DNA of 64,000 nt, taken from assembly GCF_035825295.1 (NCBI RefSeq), contig NZ_JAYMGI010000002.1, forward strand, positions 5,385,501-5,449,500. Reading direction: 5' to 3'. Source of the DNA: Actinacidiphila sp. DG2A-62 (GTDB lineage: Bacteria > Actinomycetota > Actinomycetes > Streptomycetales > Streptomycetaceae). Below are positions 46,960 to 56,760 of this stretch, in pieces. Position 1 is the first letter of the stretch; each line of letters begins with the position of its first letter. A program made the position numbers and the translations under genes. Below the pieces are notes generated by a model. The model made no database searches. It saw only the letters and a program-made list of their open reading frames with translations, and was not told where the DNA came from.

Positions 46960-47571
46960 ATGCGTGACGACGAGACCTCGCCCATCGGTGCTCTCGTCCG
47001 CCGCGCGGCCGACGGCGATCAGCGGGCCGTGCACGACCTGCTGGCGCACGTCCACCCGCTGGCCGAGCGCTACTGCAGGACCCGGCTGTCCCGGCTGCCC
47101 GGCGAGGCCCGGCACTTCGTCGACGACCTCGCGCAGGAGGTGTGCCTGGCGGTGCTGTGCGCGCTGCCGCGCTACCGCGACCTGGGCCGGCCGTTCGAGG
47201 CCTTCGTGGTCTCCATCGCCGCGCACAAGGTCGCCGATCTGCAGCGCGCCGCCATGCGCGGCCCCGGCAGCACCGCGGTGCCCTCCGACGAGATGCCGGA
47301 GAAGCCCGACGACTCGCTCGGCCCCGAGGAGCGCGCGCTGCTCAACAGCGACGCCGCCTGGGCCAAGAAACTGCTCGAACGGCTCCCCGGCCACCTGCGC
47401 GAACTGGTGCTGCTGCGGGTCGCGGTCGGGCTGAGCGCGGAGGAGACCGGGCAGGTGCTGGGCATGTCGCCCGGGGCCGTACGGGTGGCGCAGCACCGCG
47501 CGCTGAGCAGGCTGCGGGCGATCGCCGAGGAGACCGCGGGCGCGCGGGCCGGCGAGGGCCTCACCGCGTAG
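46960..47571 (+). CDS. shbA: ECF-type RNA polymerase sigma factor ShbA
   Basis: 203 residues from ATG 46960 ([20 protein letters not shown]). Region 2 is [20 protein letters not shown] with [20 protein letters not shown], and region 4 is [20 protein letters not shown] followed by [15 protein letters not shown]. In Streptomyces ShbA drives transcription of hrdB, the principal sigma gene, so it is central to growth. The locus bldM-shbA-guaB supports the identity. Upstream in-frame starts exist (46903, 46753); the chosen start gives the family length but has only a weak purine tract. Confidence 0.9.
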   Translation: MRDDETSPIGALVRRAADGDQRAVHDLLAHVHPLAERYCRTRLSRLPGEARHFVDDLAQEVCLAVLCALPRYRDLGRPFEAFVVSIAAHKVADLQRAAMRGPGSTAVPSDEMPEKPDDSLGPEERALLNSDAAWAKKLLERLPGHLRELVLLRVAVGLSAEETGQVLGMSPGAVRVAQHRALSRLRAIAEETAGARAGEGLTA

Positions 47572-49326
<1,755 letters not shown>

Positions 49327-49397
49327 CCTGCGCGCGGCCGCCGCGGCCGCGGTAGGGGATGATGGGGGCGCAAGCCGGACAGAGAGGCGCGGGTGCT

Positions 49398-50519
49398 GTG
49401 ACTGAGATCGAGATCGGACGGGGCAAGCGGGGCCGCAGGGCGTACGCGTTTGACGACATCGCCGTGGTGCCCAGCCGGCGGACCCGGGACCCCGAGGAGG
49501 TCTCGATCGCCTGGCAGATCGACGCCTACCGGTTCGAGCTGCCGTTCCTGGCCGCGCCGATGGACTCGGTGGTCTCGCCGGAGACCGCCATCAGGATCGG
49601 CACCTTCGGCGGCCTGGGCGTGCTCAACCTGGAAGGGCTGTGGACCCGCTACGACGACCCCGAGCCGCTGCTCGCGGAGATCGCCGAGCTGGACGACGCG
49701 CGGGCCACCGCGCGGCTGCAAGAGATCTACGACGCGCCGATCCGCGAGGAGCTGATCGGCCAGCGCATCAAGGAGGTCCGCGAGGCCGGCGTGGTCACCG
49801 CGGCCGCGCTGTCGCCGCAGCGCACCGCGCAGTTCTCCAAGGCCGTGGTGGACGCGGGGGTGGACCTGTTCGTGATCCGCGGCACCACGGTCTCCGCCGA
49901 GCACGTCAGCGGGTCGCACGAGCCGCTGAACCTCAAGCAGTTCATCTACGAGCTGGACGTGCCGGTCATCGTCGGCGGCTGCGCCACCTACACCGCGGCG
50001 CTGCACCTGATGCGCACCGGCGCGGCCGGCGTGCTGGTCGGCTTCGGCGGCGGCGCGGCGCACACCACCCGCAGCGTGCTGGGCATCCAGGTCCCGATGG
50101 CGACCGCGGTGGCCGACGTCGCCGCGGCCCGCCGCGACTACATGGACGAGTCCGGCGGCCGGTACGTGCACGTGATCGCCGACGGCGGCTTCGGCGTCAG
50201 CGGCGACCTGCCCAAGGCGATCGCCTGCGGGGCCGACGCGGTGATGATGGGCTCCCCGCTGGCCCGCGCCACCGACGCGCCGGGCCGCGGCTTCCACTGG
50301 GGCATGGAGGCGGTCAACCCCGAGCTGCCGCGCGGCAAGCGGATGAACCTCGGCACCACCGGCACCACCGAGGAGATCCTGCTCGGCCCCTCGCACGCCC
50401 CCGACGGCTCGATGAACTTCTTCGGCGCGCTGCGCCGCTCGATGGCCACCACCGGCTACTCGGACCTGAAGGAGTTCCAGCGCGTCGAGGTCACGGTCTC
50501 CCCGACCCACCACCGCTAG
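49398..50519 (+). CDS. GuaB3 family IMP dehydrogenase-related protein
   Basis: 373 residues from GTG 49398 (VTEIEIGRGKRGRRAYAFDD). The IMPDH-like barrel is recognisable (LPFLAAPMDSVVSPETAIRI, HVIADGGFGVSGDLPKAIAC, GADAVMMGSPLARATDAPGR) but it has no CBS domains. The loop that corresponds to the catalytic SICTT of IMPDH reads GFGGGAAHTTRSVLGIQVP, so histidine stands where the cysteine is expected. It cannot be a standard IMP dehydrogenase; a reductase role has been proposed for the family and is not settled by sequence. It follows guaB by 71 bases. Confidence 0.9.
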   Translation: MTEIEIGRGKRGRRAYAFDDIAVVPSRRTRDPEEVSIAWQIDAYRFELPFLAAPMDSVVSPETAIRIGTFGGLGVLNLEGLWTRYDDPEPLLAEIAELDDARATARLQEIYDAPIREELIGQRIKEVREAGVVTAAALSPQRTAQFSKAVVDAGVDLFVIRGTTVSAEHVSGSHEPLNLKQFIYELDVPVIVGGCATYTAALHLMRTGAAGVLVGFGGGAAHTTRSVLGIQVPMATAVADVAAARRDYMDESGGRYVHVIADGGFGVSGDLPKAIACGADAVMMGSPLARATDAPGRGFHWGMEAVNPELPRGKRMNLGTTGTTEEILLGPSHAPDGSMNFFGALRRSMATTGYSDLKEFQRVEVTVSPTHHR

Positions 50520-50530
50520 GCCGCTCCGCG

Positions 50531-50586
50531 GGGACATGCGTCAGGGCCCGTACCCCGCCCGGGGTACGGGCCCTGACGCATGTCCC
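50531..50586. terminator. 26-bp perfect stem-loop between convergent guaB3 and membrane protein
   Basis: Arms 50531-50556 and 50561-50586 are perfectly complementary over 26 bases with a 4-base GCCC loop. It begins 11 bases after the guaB3 stop and lies 19 bases from the convergent stop, so it should terminate both genes. It is the longest perfect stem seen in the window. Confidence 0.9.
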
Positions 50587-50605
50587 ATCAGCGGACGGCT
50601 CCGCG

Positions 50606-51214
50606 TCAGTTCGCGACGCGCTTGGTGATGAGGAAGCCCTCCAGCCCGGCGATGCCGAAGAACAGGATGTCCTTCGCGTCCATCGCGTCCTTCCAGGAGT
50701 CCTGGAGGAAGGAGTAGTGGTCGGTGAGTGCCGTCGTCACGCTGACGTCGTTCACGGACGCCGCGATCAGCGCGAGGCCGAAGATCTGCCCGAAGTAGAC
50801 CCCGAGCAGCGCCAGCGGCACGCCGACGAACGGCAGCGCCGGGTGGCGTCCGCCGATCTTGCCCAGCGCGAGGCCGACCAGCGCGCCGACGCCGAGCGCC
50901 GCGTACCCGATCTCGTGCTTGGTGCCCTTGATCAGCAGGCCGTAGAGCACCGCGGCCACGAGCATCGCCCCCACCCCGACCAGGATGCCGAGCGCGGGGT
51001 TGCCCGCGGCGCGGGCCATCGGGCCGCCGGGCGGCGGGTAGGCGGCCGGGTCGAAGCCCTGGGGCTGCGGGCCGCCCCAGCCGCCCTGGGGCTGCTGCTG
51101 GCCGCCCCACCCGGCCGGGGGCTGCTGTCCGTACGGCGCCTGCGGCTGCTGCGGGGCGTACGGGTTCTGGCCGGGCGCGGGCTGCTGTTGCGGCGGCGGG
51201 TAGTTGGCGCTCAT
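50606..51214 (-). CDS. Small polytopic membrane protein with Pro/Gln-rich N-terminus
   Basis: 202 residues from ATG 51214 (MSANYPPPQQQPAPGQNPYA). The first ~75 residues are a low-complexity Pro/Gln/Gly/Tyr region. Then come about four hydrophobic segments (LGILVGVGAMLVAAVLYGLL, YAALGVGALVGLALGKIGG, LPFVGVPLALLGVYFGQIFG, and a weaker one at ILFFGIAGLEGFLITK). No family with known function is recognised; such proteins are frequent in Streptomyces. GGGGGAACC precedes the ATG. It is convergent with guaB3. Confidence 0.75.
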   Translation of the reverse strand: MSANYPPPQQQPAPGQNPYAPQQPQAPYGQQPPAGWGGQQQPQGGWGGPQPQGFDPAAYPPPGGPMARAAGNPALGILVGVGAMLVAAVLYGLLIKGTKHEIGYAALGVGALVGLALGKIGGRHPALPFVGVPLALLGVYFGQIFGLALIAASVNDVSVTTALTDHYSFLQDSWKDAMDAKDILFFGIAGLEGFLITKRVAN

Positions 51215-51336
51215 GAAGGGTTCCCCCGAGGACGCGTGCGGACCGGCGCGGACGAGCGGCGCCGGTGCGGATGAGTGACGCCGAAATCTAGCAGGGGGGC
51301 ATGACAATAGGACAAGCTCGTTCATACGGTCGTTAC

Positions 51337-51393
51337 AGGACCACTACAGCCGGACAGGACCACTACAGCCGGACGGGACCACTACAGCCGGGC
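51337..51393. repeat. Three 19-bp direct repeats
   Basis: AGGACCACTACAGCCGGAC at 51337 and 51356, and a one- or two-base variant at 51375-51393. The third copy overlaps the last codons and TAG stop (51382-51384) of the dehydrogenase gene. The spacing is perfectly regular, as in iterons or a tandem operator. Confidence 0.85.
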
Positions 51394-52665
51394 CGCCGCG
51401 CCGGCGGGGGTCGCGCCGCGGGTGTCCAGCAGCAACTGCGCCTTGACCGCCAGCCCTTGCAGGTCGTACGTGCGGTGGTGCTGGAGCAGCAGCGTCAGGT
51501 CCGCCTCGGCGGCGGCCTCCCACAGCCCCTCCGCGCGCGGCACCGGCCGGTCCAGCACCCGCCAGCCGGGCACGTACGGATCGTGGTAGCACAGCTGCGC
51601 GCCCAGTTCGATCAGCCGCGCGCCGATCTCCCGCGCCGGCGCGCCCTGCTGGTCGGCGGTGTCGGCCTTGTACGTGACGCCCAGCAGCAGCACCCGCGCG
51701 CCGCGCAGCGACTTGCCGTGCTCGTTGAGCAGCGCGGCGGCGCGCTGGACGACGTAGCGCGGCATCCGGGCGTTGACCTCCTGGGCGAGTTCGACCATCC
51801 GCAGCGGGTGGCCGGGGGTGCGGGCCCGCCCGTCCAGCAGCCCGGGGGCGGCGAACGGCGGCGCGGCGTTGGGGTCCAGGGCCGGCGCGTGGCCGCCGAC
51901 GCCGGGCCCGGGCCGGAACGCCTGGAAGCCGAACGGCTTGGTCTCCGCGCAGCGCACCACGTCCCACAGGTCGACGCCCAGGTCGTGGCAGAGCACCGCC
52001 ATCTCGTTGGCGAAGGCGATGTTGACGTGCCGGTAGTTGGTCTCCAGCAGCTTGACCGCCTCGGCCTCGCGCGGGCCGCGGGCGCGGACCACCCGCTCGG
52101 TCAGCCGGCCGTAGAAGGCCGCCGCGGCCTCGGTGCACGCGGGCGTGCACCCGCCCACCACCTTGGGGGTGTTGGCCAGGTGGAAGACCCGGTTGCCGGG
52201 GTCGAGGCGGCTGGGGGAGTAGGCCAGGTGGAAGTCCCGCCCGGCGCGCAGCCCGTGCGACTCCAGCAGCGGGCGCAGGTACTGCTCGGTGGTGCCCGGG
52301 TAGACCGCCGACTCCAGCACCACCGTGGTGTGCGGGCGCACATGAGGGGCGAGCGCTCGGGCGGCGGCGGCGACCGCGCCGAGGTCCGGCGCGTGGTCCT
52401 CGCCGAGCGGGGTGGGCGCGCAGATCACCGCGGTCCGCACCCGGCCGAGCACCGCGGGGTCGGAGGTGGCGCGGAAGCCGCAGGCGAGCATCCGGCGCAG
52501 GTCGGCCGCGGCGAGCGCGCCGGGCGGCACCCGGCCCGCGGTGATGTCGGCGACGACGGCGGGGTCCGGGTCCCAGCCGATCACGCCGATCCCGGCGGCG
52601 GTGGCCGCCTGCGCGAGGGGAAGACCGGCATGGCCGAGTCCGAGTACGGCGAGGTCTGCTGGCAT
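51382..52665 (-). CDS. Nucleotide-sugar dehydrogenase lacking the catalytic cysteine
   Basis: 427 residues from ATG 52665 (MPADLAVLGLGHAGLPLAQA). It has the UDP-glucose/ManNAc dehydrogenase layout: NAD motif GLGHAGLPLAQA, ESAVYPGTTEQYL, central helix VKLLETNYRHVNIAFANEMA, and C-terminal domain LLLGVTYKADTADQQGAPAR. In place of the near-universal GGHCIPxDP the protein has GVGGHAPALDPN, so the catalytic cysteine is Ala. With no nucleophile the usual two-step oxidation should fail; it may work as an epimerase-like, reductase or binding protein, or be decaying. No glycosyltransferase neighbours are present. Confidence 0.85.
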   Translation of the reverse strand: MPADLAVLGLGHAGLPLAQAATAAGIGVIGWDPDPAVVADITAGRVPPGALAAADLRRMLACGFRATSDPAVLGRVRTAVICAPTPLGEDHAPDLGAVAAAARALAPHVRPHTTVVLESAVYPGTTEQYLRPLLESHGLRAGRDFHLAYSPSRLDPGNRVFHLANTPKVVGGCTPACTEAAAAFYGRLTERVVRARGPREAEAVKLLETNYRHVNIAFANEMAVLCHDLGVDLWDVVRCAETKPFGFQAFRPGPGVGGHAPALDPNAAPPFAAPGLLDGRARTPGHPLRMVELAQEVNARMPRYVVQRAAALLNEHGKSLRGARVLLLGVTYKADTADQQGAPAREIGARLIELGAQLCYHDPYVPGWRVLDRPVPRAEGLWEAAAEADLTLLLQHHRTYDLQGLAVKAQLLLDTRGATPAGAAARL

Positions 52666-52940
52666 GGCTGTCCGCCCTCCGCTGGGCCCACCTCATGGCT
52701 GCTAAAACAGGCTAACCAGACAAATCACTGATATGACCGCGCGGCGCGCCGACGACACCGCGCGGACCTCTCGGCAGGACCACCCCCGCGCGCCCGGACC
52801 GCCGGGCCTGGCCGGACCACCCGGGCTGGCCGCTCGCCGCCGATCCGGTCACTATCGAAGAGGCGCGGACATCACCATGAGCGCCGCACCGGCACTGAAC
52901 GCACCGAGACCGCAGCACCGACGCAGCCACGGAGGCACGG
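52666..52940. other. Dehydrogenase-glpD divergent region
   Basis: 275 bases. An A/T-rich patch at about 52694-52735 (CTGCTAAAACAGGCTAACCA, then ACAAATCACTGATATGACC) probably contains promoters for one or both directions. The sequence nearer glpD is GC-rich. No operator of known type was recognised. Confidence 0.5.
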
Positions 52941-54647
52941 ATGCGCACCACCACGCTCAGCCCCGCCCAGCGAGCCGAGGACCTGGCCCGGATGGCCGAA
53001 CAGGAACTCGACATCCTCGTCGTCGGCGGCGGCGTGGTCGGGGCCGGCACCGCCCTGGACGCCGTCACCCGGGGCCTTTCCGTCGGCATCGTCGAGGCCA
53101 GGGACTGGGCGTCCGGCACGTCCAGCCGCTCCAGCAAGCTCATCCACGGCGGCCTGCGCTATCTGGAGATGCTGGACTTCGCGCTGGTCCGCGAGGCGCT
53201 CAAGGAGCGCGGCCTGCTGCTGGAACGCCTGGCCCCGCACCTGGTACGGCCCGTGCCGTTCCTCTACCCGCTGCAGCACAAGGGCTGGGAGCGGCTCTAC
53301 GCGGGCTCGGGCGTCGCGCTGTACGACGCGATGTCCGTCTCCTCAGGACACGGCCGCGGCCTGCCCGTGCACCGCCACCTCAGCCGCCGGCACGCCCTGC
53401 GCGTCGCCCCCGCGCTGCGCAAGGACGCCCTGGTCGGCGCGCTGCAGTACTACGACGCCCAGGTGGACGACGCGCGCCTGGTGGTCACGCTGGTGCGCAC
53501 CGCCGTCGCCTACGGCGCGCTGGCCGCCAACCAGGCCCGCGTCACCGGCTTCCTGCGCGAGGGCGAACGAGTGGTCGGCGCGCGGGTGCAGGACGGCGAG
53601 CAGGGCGGCGAGTACCAGGTCAGGGCCCGCCAGGTGGTCAACGCCACCGGCGTGTGGACCGACGACACGCAGGCGCTGATCGGCGAGCGCGGCCAGTTCC
53701 ACGTCCGCGCCTCCAAGGGCATTCACCTGGTGGTGCCCAAGGACCGCATCCACTCCACCACCGGGCTGATCCTGCGCACCGAGAAGAGCGTGCTGTTCGT
53801 CATCCCCTGGGGCCGGCACTGGATCGTCGGCACCACCGACACCGACTGGGACCTGGACAAGGCCCACCCGGCCGCCTCCAGCGCCGACATCGACTATCTG
53901 CTCGAACACGTCAACTCGGTGCTGCACACCCCGCTCACCAGGGACGACGTGCAGGGCGTGTACGCCGGGCTGCGCCCGCTGCTGGCCGGGGAGTCCGACG
54001 CGACCAGCAAGCTGTCGCGCGAGCACACCGTGGCCCATCCGGTGCCCGGCCTGGTCGTGGTGGCCGGCGGCAAGTACACGACGTACCGGGTGATGGCCAA
54101 GGACGCGGTCGACGAGGCCGTGCACGGCCTGGACCGCCGGGTCGCCGACTGCTGCACCGAGGAGGTGCCGCTGATCGGCGCCGAGGGCTACCACGCGCTG
54201 TGGAACGCCCGCGCCCGCATCGCCGCCCGCACCGGCGTGCACGTCGCCCGGGTGGAGCACCTGCTCAACCGCTACGGGTCGCTCGCCGAGGACGTCCTCG
54301 ACCTGGTCGCGCAGGACGCCGAGCTGGGCCGCCCGCTCACCGGCGCCGACGACTACCTGCGCGCCGAAGTGGTCCACGCCGCCTCGGCGGAGGGCGCCCG
54401 CCACCTGGACGACGTGCTGGCCCGCCGCACCCGCATCTCCATCGAGACCTTCGACCGCGGCACCCGCTGCGCCCGCGAGTCCGCCGAGCTGATGGCGGGC
54501 GTCCTGGGCTGGGACACGGCGCAGATCGACAAGGAAGTCGCCTACTACGAGAAGCGCGTGGAGGCCGAGCGCGAGTCCCAATTGCAACCTGACGACCAGA
54601 CCGCGGATGCGGCCAGGCTCGGCGCGCCGGATATCGTGCCCCTCTAG
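52941..54647 (+). CDS. glpD: Aerobic glycerol-3-phosphate dehydrogenase (FAD)
   Basis: 568 residues from ATG 52941 (MRTTTLSPAQRAEDLARMAE). It oxidises glycerol-3-phosphate to dihydroxyacetone phosphate and feeds electrons to menaquinone at the membrane. Motifs: the FAD fold DILVVGGGVVGAGTALDAV, SSRSSKLIHGGLRYLE, WIVGTTDTDW and the late VVVAGGKYTTYRVMAKDAVD. The C-terminal domain (about 400-540) is the usual helical cap. It is followed by the kinase cluster with a 60-base gap. Confidence 0.95.
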   Translation: MRTTTLSPAQRAEDLARMAEQELDILVVGGGVVGAGTALDAVTRGLSVGIVEARDWASGTSSRSSKLIHGGLRYLEMLDFALVREALKERGLLLERLAPHLVRPVPFLYPLQHKGWERLYAGSGVALYDAMSVSSGHGRGLPVHRHLSRRHALRVAPALRKDALVGALQYYDAQVDDARLVVTLVRTAVAYGALAANQARVTGFLREGERVVGARVQDGEQGGEYQVRARQVVNATGVWTDDTQALIGERGQFHVRASKGIHLVVPKDRIHSTTGLILRTEKSVLFVIPWGRHWIVGTTDTDWDLDKAHPAASSADIDYLLEHVNSVLHTPLTRDDVQGVYAGLRPLLAGESDATSKLSREHTVAHPVPGLVVVAGGKYTTYRVMAKDAVDEAVHGLDRRVADCCTEEVPLIGAEGYHALWNARARIAARTGVHVARVEHLLNRYGSLAEDVLDLVAQDAELGRPLTGADDYLRAEVVHAASAEGARHLDDVLARRTRISIETFDRGTRCARESAELMAGVLGWDTAQIDKEVAYYEKRVEAERESQLQPDDQTADAARLGAPDIVPL

Positions 54648-54707
54648 GCGAGATTGCCTGGGCGCGGGAGCGGACGCGCGGGCGGGGGAGCAGGCGGAGG
54701 GCACGTA

Positions 54708-56648
54708 ATGGTCGGACAGGTGGACGAAGGGCGGTTGGTCGCGGGCCGCTACCGACTGCTCGAACGCATAGGGCGCGGTGGCATGGGCACCGTCTGGCGG
54801 GCCGAGGACGAACTGCTCGGGCGGCTCGTCGCGGTCAAGAAGCTCCACCCGCCGCAACCGCACATGGACGACGACGAACTGGCCACCCTCTTCGAGCGCA
54901 CCCGCCGCGAGGCCCGGGCCGCGGCCAGGATCAGCCACCCCAACGTCATCGTGGTGCACGACGTGGTCGACGACGACGGGCTGCCGTCCATCGTCATGGA
55001 GTACGTCCCCTCGCTGACGCTGGGCGAGCGGCTGAAGCAGCAGGGCGCGCTGCCGGTCCCCGAGGTCGCCAGGATCGGCCGCGGCATGATCGCCGCGCTG
55101 CGCGCCGCCCACCACGCCGGGGTGCTGCACCGCGACGTCAAGCCCGGCAACGTGCTGCTCGGCGAGCCGGGCAGCTCCACCGGCACCCAGTCGGTCAGCT
55201 ACGAGGCCGACGGCACACCGGTCGAGGGGCCCGGCGGCCGGGTCGTGCTCACCGACTTCGGCATCGCGCAGGCGTCCGGCACCTCGACGCTGACCCGCAC
55301 CGGCGAACTCATCGGCTCCATCGACTTCCTGTCGCCGGAGCGGATACGCGGCGTGCCGCCGGGCCCCGAGGCCGACCTGTGGGCGCTGGGCGCCACGCTC
55401 TTCCAGGCCGTCGAGGGCGTCTCGCCGTTCCGCCGCCCCACCGCGATCGAGACCGCCTACGCCATCGCCGAGGAGCCGGTCCCCGAACTCGACGCGGGTG
55501 CGCTCACCCAGGTGATCGCCGGGCTGCTGGCCAAGGAGCCCGAGCAGCGGCTGTCCGCGGAGGACGCCGAGCGGATGCTGCGGCTGCCGGCCGCCGAGGC
55601 CGACACCGCGCTGGTCGACCGGGCCCGCTTCCAGCAGACCAAGCCCCCCGCCCCGGACCCCGCGGGCGACACCACCGGCCACGGCGCCGGCCACGGCGCC
55701 CCGCCGCCGAGCGCGTACGGACAGCAGGGCACCTACGGCGGCCCGGGCGCGTACGCGGGCGGGCAGACCGGGCAGACCGGGCAGACCGGGCAGACCGGAC
55801 CCACCGGCCAGGGCACGTACGGCGGCGGGCAGACCGGGCCCACCGGCTCAGGTGCGCGCACCGGCCCCGGCGCGTACGGCGGCCCCGGCGCGTACGGCTA
55901 TCCGCAGCAGGGCGGCGGGTACGAGCCGCCGACCGGGCAGACACAGCAGACGCCGCAGCCCGCGCCCTGGCGGCGCTCCCGGCGCGCCGGGCGCTGGGTC
56001 GCCGCGGCCGTCGCGATCGCCGTGCTGGCCGCGGGCACCGCCGTGCTGGTCGGCCACTACCGGTCGCGCGGCGACGACGCCGGGCGTCTCACCCCCTCGC
56101 CCACGCCGCCGACCAGCGGACCGGCCACCCCGACCAGCACCGCACCGACCACGCCCGCCACCCCGACCACGCCGCCCTCCTCGCCGCCCGCGGTGCCGGA
56201 CGGCTACCACCTGGCGAGTGTCCCCGACCGCGGCTACTCGGTGCCGGTGCCGGACGGCTGGACCCGGCAGAAGGCCGGACCCAAGGGCGACGACGAGGTC
56301 AACTGGGTCAGCCCGGACGGCAAGAGCGGACTCAAGGTCAGCGCGCTGGACTTCGGCACCAGCGACCCGTACCAGCACCTGGTCGCGCTGGAGCCGCAGA
56401 CGCAGTCGCAGGTCGACGACTACCACCGCGAACGGCTGGACTCCACCCAGCAGTTCGGCGGGCCCGCGGCCATCTGGGAGTTCACCTTCCAGGGCAGCAA
56501 ACGCCGTTACCACGCCATCGACCTGGACTTCGGCAAGCCGGGCGGCATCGAGTACGCCGTCTACCTGAACGCGCCGGACGCCAAGTGGCAGGAGCAACTC
56601 CCGGTGTTCCAGAACGCGGTGGCCGGTTTCCGGCTTTCCGGCCAATAG
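54708..56648 (+). CDS. Receptor-type Ser/Thr protein kinase 1
   Basis: 646 residues from ATG 54708 with GGCGGAGG upstream. The kinase domain (about 12-285) is complete: G-loop IGRGGMGTVWRAED, VAVKKL lysine, HRDVKPGNVLL, DFGIAQ and SPERIRG. A linker of Gly/Gln/Thr/Tyr repeats (GQTGQTGQTGQTGPTGQG) runs to one membrane segment (WVAAAVAIAVLAAGTAVLVG, about 435-455). After a Thr/Pro stalk comes an outer domain of ~140 residues beginning GYHLASVPDRGYSVPVPDGW. It heads three kinase-type genes in a row, matching the kinase cluster next to guaB in S. coelicolor. Confidence 0.92.
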   Translation: MVGQVDEGRLVAGRYRLLERIGRGGMGTVWRAEDELLGRLVAVKKLHPPQPHMDDDELATLFERTRREARAAARISHPNVIVVHDVVDDDGLPSIVMEYVPSLTLGERLKQQGALPVPEVARIGRGMIAALRAAHHAGVLHRDVKPGNVLLGEPGSSTGTQSVSYEADGTPVEGPGGRVVLTDFGIAQASGTSTLTRTGELIGSIDFLSPERIRGVPPGPEADLWALGATLFQAVEGVSPFRRPTAIETAYAIAEEPVPELDAGALTQVIAGLLAKEPEQRLSAEDAERMLRLPAAEADTALVDRARFQQTKPPAPDPAGDTTGHGAGHGAPPPSAYGQQGTYGGPGAYAGGQTGQTGQTGQTGPTGQGTYGGGQTGPTGSGARTGPGAYGGPGAYGYPQQGGGYEPPTGQTQQTPQPAPWRRSRRAGRWVAAAVAIAVLAAGTAVLVGHYRSRGDDAGRLTPSPTPPTSGPATPTSTAPTTPATPTTPPSSPPAVPDGYHLASVPDRGYSVPVPDGWTRQKAGPKGDDEVNWVSPDGKSGLKVSALDFGTSDPYQHLVALEPQTQSQVDDYHRERLDSTQQFGGPAAIWEFTFQGSKRRYHAIDLDFGKPGGIEYAVYLNAPDAKWQEQLPVFQNAVAGFRLSGQ

Positions 56649-56760
56649 GCCGGGTTCGCTTCGCCGTCCCCCGTTCGGGGATGATGGACGGGCGCGCCGG
56701 CGACGGCGCGACAAGTCGACAACAGCCGGCACAGCGGCGGCACACTTAAGGACAGCACCC

